Shown: positions 26,030-38,980 of the stretch, piece by piece
Layout: every line of letters begins with the position of its first letter
Numbering within the stretch: the first letter of the stretch is position 1
NCBI GenBank assembly: GCA_016861025.1
Contig: BOKO01000005.1
Span: forward strand, 296,278-360,277
Direction: 5' to 3'
Source of the DNA: Chloroflexota bacterium
Lineage (GTDB): Bacteria; Chloroflexota; Anaerolineae; Caldilineales; Caldilineaceae
DNA length: 64,000 nt
Translations under genes and position numbers: made by a program
The notes under the pieces: model-generated
What the model was told of the DNA's origin: nothing
Seen by the model: the letters and a program-made list of their open reading frames with translations, nothing else
Database searches by the model: none

Positions 26030-27151
26030 ATGCGTAAAGCGACAATCCTGCTGTTGGCATTGCTATTAGCCGTGCTCGGAGGCGGCGTAGTGCTGGCGCA
26101 AACCGACGCCGGCGCCTCAGAAGACGCGGAAACGCTGACCTCCGCAGCCTTTTTGACCATGAACCTGCGCGCTGGTTTTCCGCTCGATCCCTTCGTTGTC
26201 AGTCTTAACGGCGGCGGCGAGATCGACGCTTCGACGCTCGATCCAGAATGCGTCGGCTTTATCACCGAAGCGCCGACCTTTGCGGTCAATTGGGAGGGTG
26301 AGGCTGAGTTCTTTGACATCTTCTACTACAGTGATTTCGACCCGACGTTGGTCTTGCAACTGCCGGATGGCTCCTACCTCTGCAATGACGACGCCAGCGA
26401 CAACGTGCTCGACCCCGAGTTGCTCATCGAATCGCCAGCGGAGGGGCAATACAACCTGTGGGTTGGCAGCTACGATGAGGGGCAGCTCATTCCTGGTTTC
26501 CTGGTGATCACCGCCAATCGATCGGTCAACGTCAACAACTTCGATCCTGGCGCGCTGGTCAAGCGCGGCGCAATCGGCGGGGACATCCAGCCTGCGAATG
26601 TGCTCGGCGCCGAGGCTGTGCAGGCTGCGCTCGGCGGGCAAGCTGCGGGCGAGGGCCGTGATGAAGCTGCGATTGCAGCCTCACGCACGGCGGGTCGCAA
26701 CATCGTGCCGGATGTCGAGATCGCAGGCGGCAACACGCCGATCACGGCGACGCTGGTCGCCGATGGCGAGACGCCGGTCTTCACGATTCTGCCGAAGGAT
26801 GACAACGGCGTTGTCTGCGGCGGTCTGGTCAGTGGCGCTGCGCCGGAGTTCGTCTTTAGCTATAGTGGCGATGTCGAAGACCTGCGCATCTTTTTTGAGG
26901 GGTCGGCCGATGCATCGCTCGTCGTCGTCGGCGAGGAAATTGTGCTGTGCAGCGACGATTCGGAGGGGGGCGAGAACGGCAACCCGCTCATCGACATCTA
27001 CAATCCGAGCGGACTCTACGGTGTTTGGGTCGGACGCTTCGATCCCAATGAACCGGTCACCGGCACGCTGACGATTGTGGAGACGACCGACGTTGCACCC
27101 ACTCACATCGCGCCACTGCAGCCATCCACCGAAGATGCGCAGGCGCCATGA
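26030..27151 (+). CDS. Secreted protein with two pre-peptidase-like beta domains
   Basis: The 373-residue product has a clear signal peptide (MRKATILLLALLLAVLGGGVVLAQ) and AAGGAG eight bases before its ATG. It contains two copies of a beta-sandwich pattern: an FDIFYYSDFDPTLVLQLPDGSYLCNDD segment ending YNLWVGSYDEGQ, and a second LRIFFEGSADASLVVVGEEIVLCSDDSEGG segment ending YGVWVGRFDPNEP. This resembles PPC (bacterial pre-peptidase C-terminal) domains. No catalytic domain is seen. It is followed after 63 bases by another secreted protein and the two may be co-expressed. Confidence 0.72.
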   Translation: MRKATILLLALLLAVLGGGVVLAQTDAGASEDAETLTSAAFLTMNLRAGFPLDPFVVSLNGGGEIDASTLDPECVGFITEAPTFAVNWEGEAEFFDIFYYSDFDPTLVLQLPDGSYLCNDDASDNVLDPELLIESPAEGQYNLWVGSYDEGQLIPGFLVITANRSVNVNNFDPGALVKRGAIGGDIQPANVLGAEAVQAALGGQAAGEGRDEAAIAASRTAGRNIVPDVEIAGGNTPITATLVADGETPVFTILPKDDNGVVCGGLVSGAAPEFVFSYSGDVEDLRIFFEGSADASLVVVGEEIVLCSDDSEGGENGNPLIDIYNPSGLYGVWVGRFDPNEPVTGTLTIVETTDVAPTHIAPLQPSTEDAQAP

Positions 27152-27214
27152 GCGCAGCCGTGAACGTTTCGATTCCGACGCATCCAACCTTGAGAGCATG
27201 AGGGAACAACGACC

Positions 27215-27994
27215 ATGAAACGTACAATTCTCATCTTGACGGCGTTGCTGCTAGTTTTTGCGGCGGCGAGCGCTCCGCAGGCGGCGACGGCGCAATCGAC
27301 CAGCCCGTGGCAGGTCACCTACTTCAACAATCCGAACTGGGCCGGCGCCCCGGTTTACACAGAATTCGCCAATGCCGTGGCGTTCAACTGGGGCAGCGAT
27401 GTCCCGCCTGTGCCAGGAATGCCGGCGCAGAACTGGACGGCGCGGCTGACCACCACTTCATTCTTCTATGCCGGCAACTACAACTTTCAGATTATCGCCG
27501 ATGACGCCTTTGTGCTCTATGTCAACGGCGCAGTGATGTTCAACACGCTCGGCTTGAACATCCCCGGCAAGCCGGTCAACGTCGTGGTGCCGATGACGCA
27601 GGGCAATCAGTTCATCCAGATCGATTTCTGGCAGGCGACCGGGCCGGCGTATCTTTACGCAAGCTGGTCCTTTGACAAGCCTGTCAACCCGCCGGCGCCG
27701 CCAACGCCTGTTCCGCCCGCTGCTGGCGGCTTGTTCCCACCGCCGTCGAGCGGCCCGGTGACGCAATTTGGCGACTACAGCCGCTGTGCACAGCAGCAGA
27801 TTCACCAGTCCAACTGCTTCCAGTCGAACGGCGCCTGGAACGCGCCGAACATGGGCTCGATCCAGATGGAGCCACAGATCGTGCTCTGGCAGAACTGCAC
27901 GGCGGATCAATGGCAGACGCGGCAGCTTTTCCCGAATCAACTCGCCCAGAGCGCCAAATGCTCGAAGTCGGAGGCGGGCTGGTTCCCTGGCTGA
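27215..27994 (+). CDS. Secreted PA14-like domain protein
   Basis: The 259-residue protein has a signal peptide (MKRTILILTALLLVFAAASAPQAATAQ). The PA14-like core is WQVTYFNNPNWAGAPV, FYAGNYNFQIIADDAFVLYVNG and FIQIDFWQATGPAYLYASW, a beta barrel often used for carbohydrate binding. A Pro-rich linker leads to a Cys-containing C-terminal region of about 80 residues (SRCAQQQIHQSNCFQSNG, LWQNCTADQW) that I do not recognise. Likely extracellular. Confidence 0.75.
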   Translation: MKRTILILTALLLVFAAASAPQAATAQSTSPWQVTYFNNPNWAGAPVYTEFANAVAFNWGSDVPPVPGMPAQNWTARLTTTSFFYAGNYNFQIIADDAFVLYVNGAVMFNTLGLNIPGKPVNVVVPMTQGNQFIQIDFWQATGPAYLYASWSFDKPVNPPAPPTPVPPAAGGLFPPPSSGPVTQFGDYSRCAQQQIHQSNCFQSNGAWNAPNMGSIQMEPQIVLWQNCTADQWQTRQLFPNQLAQSAKCSKSEAGWFPG

Positions 27995-28013
27995 TGATGA
28001 GGGCGTGTTGCGT

Positions 28014-28063
28014 GTCTCGTGTTGCGTCGTCAGCACGTTGACACGCAACACGCAACACGAGAC
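28014..28063. repeat. 14-bp stem-loop made of dispersed repeat family B (GTGTTGC)
   Basis: TCTCGTGTTGCGT at 28015-28027 pairs perfectly with ACGCAACACGAGA at 28050-28062 (plus one outer G-C pair) over a 22-base loop. The whole tract 28003-28066 consists of CGTGTTGC-type units. It follows the PA14 gene and may serve as a transcript end. The same motif occurs inside the GH2 gene at 13515-13550. Confidence 0.75.
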
Positions 28064-28113
28064 GAGACGATTGAATTGATTACGAAATACGCGCCATGCG
28101 ATGGAGGTGTGAT

Positions 28114-28467
28114 ATGGCGGAGAAAGACAACGAAGAACGCGAACTTACCGGCTTGTATGCCGCCGTCCATTCGGCGATCTGGCTGATCGGTCTGGCGGTG
28201 CTCTTCTACACGAGCAACTGGTTCCCTGGCATCTTGATTTTGGTGGCAATCAGCGGCGTCGCCCAGGCGCTGTTGCAAGTGTTGGCGAAGCGGGAAGAAG
28301 CCAAAGCTCAGGCTGCACAGCAGGCGCGCCAGGCTGCGCTCGCCGTGCCTGCCACCTGTCCGACGTGCGGCGCAGCGATCAATGCCAGCACGGTGGTGTG
28401 GAGCGGTGTTGCAACCGCACATTGCCCATACTGCAAGGCGGCGATTGCGCTCAAGACGAACGCATGA
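28114..28467 (+). CDS. Small membrane protein with C-terminal zinc ribbon
   Basis: The ATG at 28114 follows GGAGGTG; six earlier codons are not needed. The 117-residue protein has two adjacent membrane segments (HSAIWLIGLAVLFY and WFPGILILVAISGVAQALLQVL), a charged Ala-rich linker and a CPTC..CPYC zinc ribbon at the C-terminus. Similar small proteins are common but uncharacterised. It lies alone, its 3' end converging on a glycosyltransferase gene. Confidence 0.75.
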   Translation: MAEKDNEERELTGLYAAVHSAIWLIGLAVLFYTSNWFPGILILVAISGVAQALLQVLAKREEAKAQAAQQARQAALAVPATCPTCGAAINASTVVWSGVATAHCPYCKAAIALKTNA

Positions 28468-28481
28468 TTGCCTGCGGCAGA

Positions 28482-30161
28482 TTATGGATTTTCGTATAGC
28501 TGAACGTATCCCCCATAAAAATCGCGTTGTTGGGTCAATTTCATCTGCCTAGCAAGCGTTTGTGGGATAAGCCCGTTTGGGTCTGTATACGCATCATGGC
28601 TGTAAATGAGCCAAACCCTTTCATGTTCGCGTAGCAATGAAAGCAGCGCGGGAATATCGCCCTCTGTCATCTCCGGCTCCAGGACGCCGCTTTCAAAGAG
28701 GTCTAGAGGAATCCCCCGTTTCTTCACCTGGATTGAATAGATGTCTTCATAAGGTTTGAAATAATAGTTGAACGGGATGATCACAAAATTGGAGTTGAAC
28801 AACAGCAGATCATCCTTCTCGGCGAAATTTGCGACATAGCCGGCGGGGGCGCTCCAATCCTCTTTTTGATAGAACCGGTAATAATCCCCGACAGAAAAGA
28901 GGTTGAAGGCGCCCAAAATTCCCACGACCACAATCACCAGAAAACGATATCGGAATTGTGCGACGCCGGCAGCCAACAGCAGAAACAGTGGAATCGTCGT
29001 CCAGATCAGGGTTCGATCATAAAAAATTGGCCGGCGGATGCTCACGAGCAATTCACCCAGAAAGGGGACGGCGAACAGGACGGCGAGAAACAAAAAGCGC
29101 GCCATTCTTCGCCGGAAGTGCATCACACCCAAACCAAGCACCAGCACATACAGGCTCCAGATCACTGCGGACTGGATGGCCGGAATGGGTGCAGATGCAT
29201 TTAAAAAGGAGCGAAGCGTCTGGAGCACGGTTTCCCATGTTGGTTCAGGAATCCAAAAACGCTGATCGACAAGGCTGGCTTGCTTGATGAAGAAAAACAA
29301 CCAGGGACTCCACAGCACAAAGACGCCGATCTGCGCCTTCATCCAGTTCTTCCAAGAAGGGGAATGAAGGTCGGGCTGCAACCCGGGTTTGTTCGCCCTT
29401 TGAAACAGCATCAGACCCAGCACAAAGACATTGACGGCGATAGGAAACAGGACAGCCGTATTGTGGGTCAACATGGTCGCAACCGAGAACACGATCAACG
29501 TCACCCAGGCCAGATCCGTTTCGATGGTCTGGATGGGGGGGCAGCGATGGCGGGAGAGCCAGGCTCGCCATCCGGTCGACGGCGCAACCGCATAGCGGAG
29601 ATCATCTTCAACTTCTGGTGCGACTGTTCTGACTGTGCGCCAGGCGTGCAAGTATCCCCGAAATTGACTGCCGATAGGCTCAACCGAACGCGCGTCTGTG
29701 AGCAGCCTGACCAATGCATAGATTGCCACAGCGGCGTTGAAGCTCAGCAGGGTGTACATGCGCGTTTCCTGGGCGAAGTAGATGTGGAAAGGCGACAGCG
29801 CCAGGATCAAGGCTGCCGCCAGTCCCATCACCACTCCCGACATGCGCTTGCCGATCAGATAGATGATCGGGATTGTGGCTGTGCCGAACAGTGCGGAAAG
29901 CAGACGGGCATCATAGGCTGCGTCGCCAGTGAAGGCGATCCAGTAATGGAGCAAGACATAATAAAGGGGTGGGTGTTGGTCGATCCTGACAATCCATTGC
30001 AGCATATCGGGGAGAGGGTGGCTGGACATCCACACGCTAAAGGTTTCATCCAGCCACATCCCTTTTGCACCGAGGAGCAAGACGCGTAGAAATCCGCCGA
30101 TCAATGTGATGAGGATGACCAGCCACAGAGCATACTCCTCAAGTTCGCTTTCCTCATTCAT
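28482..30161 (-). CDS. PMT/ArnT-type membrane glycosyltransferase (GT39-like)
   Basis: The 559-residue protein has about eleven hydrophobic segments and the acidic pair Asp38-Glu39 in GMWLDETFSVW after the first segment, the hallmark of dolichyl- or polyprenyl-phosphate mannosyltransferases. HPPLYYVLLHYW and YLIGKRMSG are further family signatures. It probably transfers a sugar from a polyprenyl carrier to an envelope acceptor. The ribosome site is weak. It is 35 bases downstream of tyrS on the same strand and may be read through from it. Confidence 0.85.
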   Translation of the reverse strand: MNEESELEEYALWLVILITLIGGFLRVLLLGAKGMWLDETFSVWMSSHPLPDMLQWIVRIDQHPPLYYVLLHYWIAFTGDAAYDARLLSALFGTATIPIIYLIGKRMSGVVMGLAAALILALSPFHIYFAQETRMYTLLSFNAAVAIYALVRLLTDARSVEPIGSQFRGYLHAWRTVRTVAPEVEDDLRYAVAPSTGWRAWLSRHRCPPIQTIETDLAWVTLIVFSVATMLTHNTAVLFPIAVNVFVLGLMLFQRANKPGLQPDLHSPSWKNWMKAQIGVFVLWSPWLFFFIKQASLVDQRFWIPEPTWETVLQTLRSFLNASAPIPAIQSAVIWSLYVLVLGLGVMHFRRRMARFLFLAVLFAVPFLGELLVSIRRPIFYDRTLIWTTIPLFLLLAAGVAQFRYRFLVIVVVGILGAFNLFSVGDYYRFYQKEDWSAPAGYVANFAEKDDLLLFNSNFVIIPFNYYFKPYEDIYSIQVKKRGIPLDLFESGVLEPEMTEGDIPALLSLLREHERVWLIYSHDAYTDPNGLIPQTLARQMKLTQQRDFYGGYVQLYENP

Positions 30162-30196
30162 TGTTTTTCGTTATCCCTGGATTTCATGCCCGGGCG

Positions 30197-31432
<1,236 letters not shown>

Positions 31433-31465
31433 ACAGTTCTACTCCGTTTACAGGGTTGAGGCAGG

Positions 31466-31503
31466 CAAACAAAAACGCGTGAGCGGTCCGCCAGCCCACG
31501 CGT
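31466..31503 (-). terminator. Terminator/attenuator in the tyrS leader
   Basis: On the minus strand ACGCGTGGGC pairs with GCTCACGCGT (10 bp, one G-U) and is followed by TTTTTGTTT, a strong intrinsic terminator. It ends about 35 bases before the tyrS ATG. No minus-strand gene ends upstream, so it can only act on a transcript that begins in the leader. The loop region contains TGGCGGACCGC, reminiscent of but not identical to the T-box core. Confidence 0.8.
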
Positions 31504-31567
31504 TGATGATCCGAGATCAAAAGGAACGTTACATGTACAAAATTCTGGCGCAGTGCATGGCTTGGGT

Positions 31568-31584
31568 GGGGCATCCTTTGCCCC
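31568..31584 (-). other. Small hairpin in the tyrS leader
   Basis: GGGGCA and TGCCCC form a 6-bp stem with a 5-base loop in the middle of the leader RNA. It could be part of an alternative structure controlling the downstream terminator. Confidence 0.45.
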
Positions 31585-31646
31585 GTTGATACAAACACCG
31601 TGTCATCGCAAACCCGCAGCGTAGAAATTGTCGTTGCATGGTTGGC

Positions 31647-31675
31647 ATCTTACCCGAACTTGCAGAGGTGGTCAA
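31647..31675 (-). promoter_or_regulatory. Sigma-70 promoter of tyrS
   Basis: TTGACC (31675-31670), a 17-base spacer and TAAGAT (31652-31647) on the minus strand. The predicted start near 31640 gives a leader of roughly 208 bases before tyrS, long enough for a regulatory RNA. The region 31433-31827 otherwise holds no gene. Confidence 0.7.
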
Positions 31676-31827
31676 TCTGTCAGCCCCTCAAACGCAAAGT
31701 AGACCCCTCCCCCTCCGATTGCCGGAGAAGGAGGCTCATGTTACAATTTCGACGATGCGAACATACAAAATCGAAACATCTCAAAAATCCTCAACTTCTC
31801 TTCACGTTACCGCAAGGAGGCTGCATT

Positions 31828-32832
<1,005 letters not shown>

Positions 32833-32900
32833 GAGATTGGATGATTGAGCGAACGCAGTCTCTCGCTCGTTAATCTCTAATCGTTCTTTCTCCAAAATGC

Positions 32901-32934
32901 CGCGAGCCAGAGAAGACCACTTCTCTGGCTCGCG
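32901..32934. terminator. Bidirectional stem-loop between aldo/keto reductase and groES
   Basis: CGCGAGCCAGAGAAG pairs perfectly with CTTCTCTGGCTCGCG (15 bp) over the loop ACCA. It lies between two convergent genes, a classical position for a shared transcript end, although no T-run is present on either side. Confidence 0.75.
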
Positions 32935-32965
32935 CTTCAACAGGGAAAGCGATTGACCCCAGGCG

Positions 32966-33253
<288 letters not shown>

Positions 33254-33290
33254 CATGCATCTCCTGATTTATCTCTGTAAGCCTGTTTTG

Positions 33291-33545
33291 CTATTTGATC
33301 CCCAGCAATTGATTGATCTTTGGGCGGTCAAAACCGACGACAATTTTGCCGCCGATGTCGATCACCGGCACGCCCTGTTGCCCCGAACGCCGCACCATAT
33401 CGCGCGCCGCCGCTGCGTCTTTGCTCACATCTACATCTCGGAACTTAACGCCCTTCTGCCGGAAGTAGCTCTTGGCGGCGTTGCAAAAGGAGCAGGTGGG
33501 CGTTGAAAAGACGATAACTTTTGGCTGCATTTTTGTCTCGCTCAT
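33291..33545 (-). CDS. Glutaredoxin-like protein (NrdH/YruB type)
   Basis: An 84-residue thioredoxin-fold protein with the active site CSFC in VIVFSTPTCSFCNAAKSYF, the cis-Pro region GVPVIDIGGKIVVGFD and the C-terminal helix. AAGGA lies six bases before the ATG. It would reduce protein disulfides or supply electrons to an enzyme such as ribonucleotide reductase. It is probably co-transcribed with groES. Confidence 0.88.
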   Translation of the reverse strand: MSETKMQPKVIVFSTPTCSFCNAAKSYFRQKGVKFRDVDVSKDAAAARDMVRRSGQQGVPVIDIGGKIVVGFDRPKINQLLGIK

Positions 33546-33786
33546 TGTCGATCCTTTCTATGATTCAGTTGTCTATCAGATTTGATGCAATGCGAAAACA
33601 AAGGTTACAACGGGTTGTGATCCAAGTCGGAGGCGTCCGTCGCAAGCCATTGCTTTTGGCGGGACGGCGCTGCGAATTGACGTTTGACAAATATCGTCGC
33701 AGAGACGTATCATAAGAGGGCCGAAGTTTTTATCGACAGTAGCAGAATATTCAGACAACCGGATTCAGGCTTTCCAAAAGCCATTG

Positions 33787-33861
33787 GTTCGCTCCAGCGA
33801 CGTGCTCGCTTCTGAAGTGACCGACGATGATCTGGTGGCGATGATGGTCGGTTCAGCTTGA
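33787..33861 (+). pseudogene. Remnant of the C-terminus of a sugar ABC transporter ATPase
   Basis: Twenty-four codons ending in a stop read SDVLASEVTDDDLVAMMVGSA, resembling the last residues of RbsA/MglA-type ATPases (T-x-E-V-T-[ED]-x-D-L-x-x-x-M-V-G). The sequence upstream does not continue the match. If correct, the neighbouring polyol cluster once had its own ABC importer. The match is short and uncertain. Confidence 0.35.
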
Positions 33862-33897
33862 CATCTCTTCAGCCATGTGATACGCTCCAAATGCAAG

Positions 33898-33918
33898 TTT
33901 GTCCATTTTATGGACAAA
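33898..33918. terminator. 9-bp hairpin after the ABC ATPase remnant
   Basis: TTTGTCCAT and ATGGACAAA form a perfect 9-bp stem with a TTT loop, 37 bases after the remnant stop codon. It may be the surviving terminator of the lost transporter gene. Confidence 0.45.
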
Positions 33919-34083
33919 TGTGCAGGTTGTTTGCATCATCACAGCAACTCCCACGTCAGATTTGAAGAAAACGTTTGAACATCGTTGATATGCTGTGAGT
34001 GACGCTGATTCGGCGGGGACGCTTCGCTTGAGGAAACCGTAAGAATCCGCGCACGATTTGCATCCTTTGAAGGGACGGCTGGT

Positions 34084-35672
34084 ATGGGCGGCAAATCGGG
34101 GCACAGGTCATTGGTCATTGGCATCGACTGTAGCACAACAGCGTGCAAGGCGATTGCCTGGGACAGACAGGGTCGCGCTGTTTCTGAAGGTCGCGCCAGC
34201 TATGCCTTGCTCCAGCCGGAGCCGTCGTGGCATGAGCAGAACGCCGAAGACTGGTGGGCGGGCGCGTGCAAAGCACTGAACGAGTGCATCAGCCAGGTCG
34301 ATGCACAGCAGATCGAGGCGATTTGCATTACACACCAGCGCGAGTCTTTTGCGCCCGTTGATCGCAACGGCAACCCATTGCGCAATGCGATCCTTTGGTC
34401 GGATGAACGCAGCCGCGCGCAGGTGATGGAGTTGGAAGAACGTTTCGGGCGCGATGCGTTGCACCGTCTCACCGGCAAACCGCCATCGATGACCCAATCG
34501 TTGCCCAAAATCCTATGGCTGCTCAAGTATGAACCGGATAGCGTGTTCCATGCATTCAAACTCTGCGATGTGCAAGCGTTCCTGGTTCATCGTCTGACAG
34601 GCCATTTCCGCACAGGACTTCCCAGCGCCGACCCAATGGGGCTGCTCGATATGGTCAATCGTCGTTGGTCGAGCGAACTGATCGATGCGCTCGGGTTGCG
34701 CATCGATCAGTTTCCTGATCTTTACGAAGCAGGTGCAGTGATCGGCTATGTTGGCGCAGAAGCAGCGCAGGCAAGCGGGCTGGTGGAAGGGCTGCCCGTG
34801 GTGGCTGGCGCAGGCGACGGTCACTGCGCCGGATTGGGCGCCAACGCCATCGTCCCAGGCCGCGCCTATCTCAATTTGGGCACGGGCATTGCAAGCGGTG
34901 TCATCAGCGCCAACTATCCATGTGATCGCGCCTTTCGCACTTTGCTTGCGCCAGCGCCGGGCTACTACTTTGCCGAGCACATCCTGCGCGGCGGCGTCTT
35001 CACCATCAACTGGTTTATTGATAAATTTGCCTCCGACCTGCGCGACGCTGCGGCGCCACTTCGCCCGGAAGAAGTGCTCGAAACCGCCGCCGCCAGCACA
35101 CCGCCAGGGGCGGGTGGGTTGATGCTCGTTCCGTACTGGAACAACGTCATGAATCCCTATTGGGATCCGGCGGCTTCGGGTGTTGTAATCGGCTGGACCG
35201 GCGCACACGGTCGCGAACATCTCTACCGCGCCATTCTAGAAGGCATCGCATACGAGCAGCGGCTGGTCGGCGACGCCATGATGGATGCCGTCGGGCAACG
35301 CTTTCGTGAATATGTGACGATGGGCGGCGGCAGCCGCAGCCCCCTTTGGCGGCAGATCATTGCAGACGTAACAGGAATCCCCGTGCTGCGTTCGACTACG
35401 ACCGAGGCGACCTGCCTCGGCGCTGGCATCCTTGCTGCGACGGCTATCGGCTGGTATCCTGATGTGCACGCGGCTGCCGAGGCCATGACCTCCACCGCCG
35501 AGCGCGTCACGCCCAATTGGGATGTGCACGCCATGTACGATCAACTATATCGAGAAGTCTATCAGCCGCTCTTTCCGGCTGTGCAGCCATTAGTGGATCG
35601 GCTAACCGAACTGACGCAGAAGACATTTCATATCACACATCGAAGGTCTGGCATCGAAAGTGGTGATTACCC

Positions 35673-35676
<4 letters not shown>
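34084..35676 (+). CDS. FGGY-family carbohydrate kinase
   Basis: The 530-residue kinase has both FGGY domains: VIGIDCSTTACKAIAWDRQGR, ITHQRESFAPVDRNGNPLRNAILWSDERS, the catalytic Asp245 in VVAGAGDGHCAGLG, YVTMGGGSRSPLWRQIIADVTG and CLGAGILAATAIGWY near the end. The family phosphorylates xylulose, glycerol, erythritol and other polyols or ketoses with ATP. It is the first gene of the cluster. The SorC regulator overlaps its stop by four bases and a GpsA-like dehydrogenase follows, suggesting that a polyol is phosphorylated and then oxidised. The exact sugar is unknown. Confidence 0.9.
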
Positions 35677-36674
<998 letters not shown>

Positions 36675-36687
36675 AATGGAGATGGTT

Positions 36688-37761
36688 ATGGCGAAAATTG
36701 TTGTTCTCGGCGCCGGCGTAATGGGCAGCGCGTTTACGATGCCGTTGGCGGACAATGGTCACGCCGTTCACCTGGTCGGCACACACCTTGACGCCGATAT
36801 TATTGAAGAAATCCACGAATCACACGTGCATCCGCGTCTCAAGTCGCGGTTGCGCGACAGCGTCATTCCTTACACCTACGATCGGCTAGGCGAGGTGATC
36901 CACGACGCCGACCTGGTTGTGATCGGCGTCAACTCGCTCGGCATCGACTGGGCGGGCGAAATGTTGCGCCTGGTGCTGCCAGCAGGAACCCCGCTGCTCT
37001 TTCTGACCAAAGGGCTTTCTGGCGAAGGCGACCACCTCGATCTGTTGCCACATCGCCTGCGCAGACATCTGACGCCCGAACAGCAGGCGCGCACACCATT
37101 GCTGGCGATCGGCGGCCCGTCGATTGCGGGTGAGCTGGCGGAAGAGCGCGACACCTGCGTCGTCGTGACGGGCGAAGACGCCGCGTTGCTCGAACGGGTG
37201 GCGTCGATGCTGCGCACGCGCTACTATCATGTCTGGCCCTCAACCGATATGGTCGGTGTGGAAACGTGCGTGGCGCTGAAAAACCTTTATGCGCTGGCGG
37301 TTGGCTGTGTGGGTGGGCTGCTGGTAAAGGCGGGCAAAGCCGGCAACGATGCCGTGATGCACAATCTGTCGGCTGCGATCTTTGCACAAGGACTGTGGGA
37401 AACCGCCTACATGGTCGACTTCATGGGCGGTCAACGGCGCAGCGTCTTCACCCTGCCCGGCGCCGGCGATCTTTACGTGACGAGCATGGGCGGGCGCAAC
37501 AGCCGCATGGGCTTATATCTGGGTCAGGGTGCACCCTACTCCGTCGCCAAGCGCAAGTATATGCCCGACGACACCATCGAAGGCGCGCAACTGGCGCAAG
37601 CCATTGGCCCGACCGTCGAAGCGATGATCGCACAAGGCAAACTGGACGCCACGATGCTGCCTTTGATGACAACAATGATCAATATCGTCTGCCACGACGC
37701 GCCCGTCAAATTCCCGTGGGATGCGTTCTTTGCCGGCGCGGTCTATGAAGAGCGGAGATAG
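36688..37761 (+). CDS. GpsA-like NAD(P)-dependent glycerol-3-phosphate dehydrogenase family protein
   Basis: The 357-residue product starts at the ATG at 36688 (GGAG six bases upstream); an alternative ATG at 36676 also has a ribosome site. The Rossmann motif is KIVVLGAGVMGSAFTMPLADNGHAV. Further signatures are LTKGLSG, GGPSIAGELAE, the catalytic Lys in CVALKNLYALAVG, and LPGAGDLYVTS. It differs from ordinary GpsA in the second half (VDFMGGQRRSVF, YLGQGAPYSVAKRKYMPDDTIEGA), so it is probably a paralogue acting on another polyol or ketose phosphate formed by the FGGY kinase. Genes on both sides are nearly abutting. Confidence 0.85.
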   Translation: MAKIVVLGAGVMGSAFTMPLADNGHAVHLVGTHLDADIIEEIHESHVHPRLKSRLRDSVIPYTYDRLGEVIHDADLVVIGVNSLGIDWAGEMLRLVLPAGTPLLFLTKGLSGEGDHLDLLPHRLRRHLTPEQQARTPLLAIGGPSIAGELAEERDTCVVVTGEDAALLERVASMLRTRYYHVWPSTDMVGVETCVALKNLYALAVGCVGGLLVKAGKAGNDAVMHNLSAAIFAQGLWETAYMVDFMGGQRRSVFTLPGAGDLYVTSMGGRNSRMGLYLGQGAPYSVAKRKYMPDDTIEGAQLAQAIGPTVEAMIAQGKLDATMLPLMTTMINIVCHDAPVKFPWDAFFAGAVYEERR

Positions 37762-37763
37762 CA

Positions 37764-38918
<1,155 letters not shown>

Positions 38919-38980
38919 GTGCGGGCGTTTCAGCGCTTTGCGTGTAAATTTTGTTTCAAACCTAAAGAAGAGGTGAAAAC

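Larger units (their letters stand above)
33546..34083. other. Gene-poor 538-base stretch upstream of the polyol cluster
   Basis: No full gene is recognisable. It holds the tail of a dead ABC ATPase gene (33787-33861) and a 9-bp hairpin (33898-33918). A loose promoter-like TTGAAG at about 33963 is not convincing. This is the region where the promoter of the 34-46 kb cluster should lie. Confidence 0.5.

Noticed and set aside
31433..31600. A T-box riboswitch before tyrS
   Set aside because: Only part of the T-box core is seen (TGG-CGG-ACCGC), the discriminator pairing does not fit tRNA-Tyr, and no stem I landmarks were recognised. I kept only the terminator and promoter as features.
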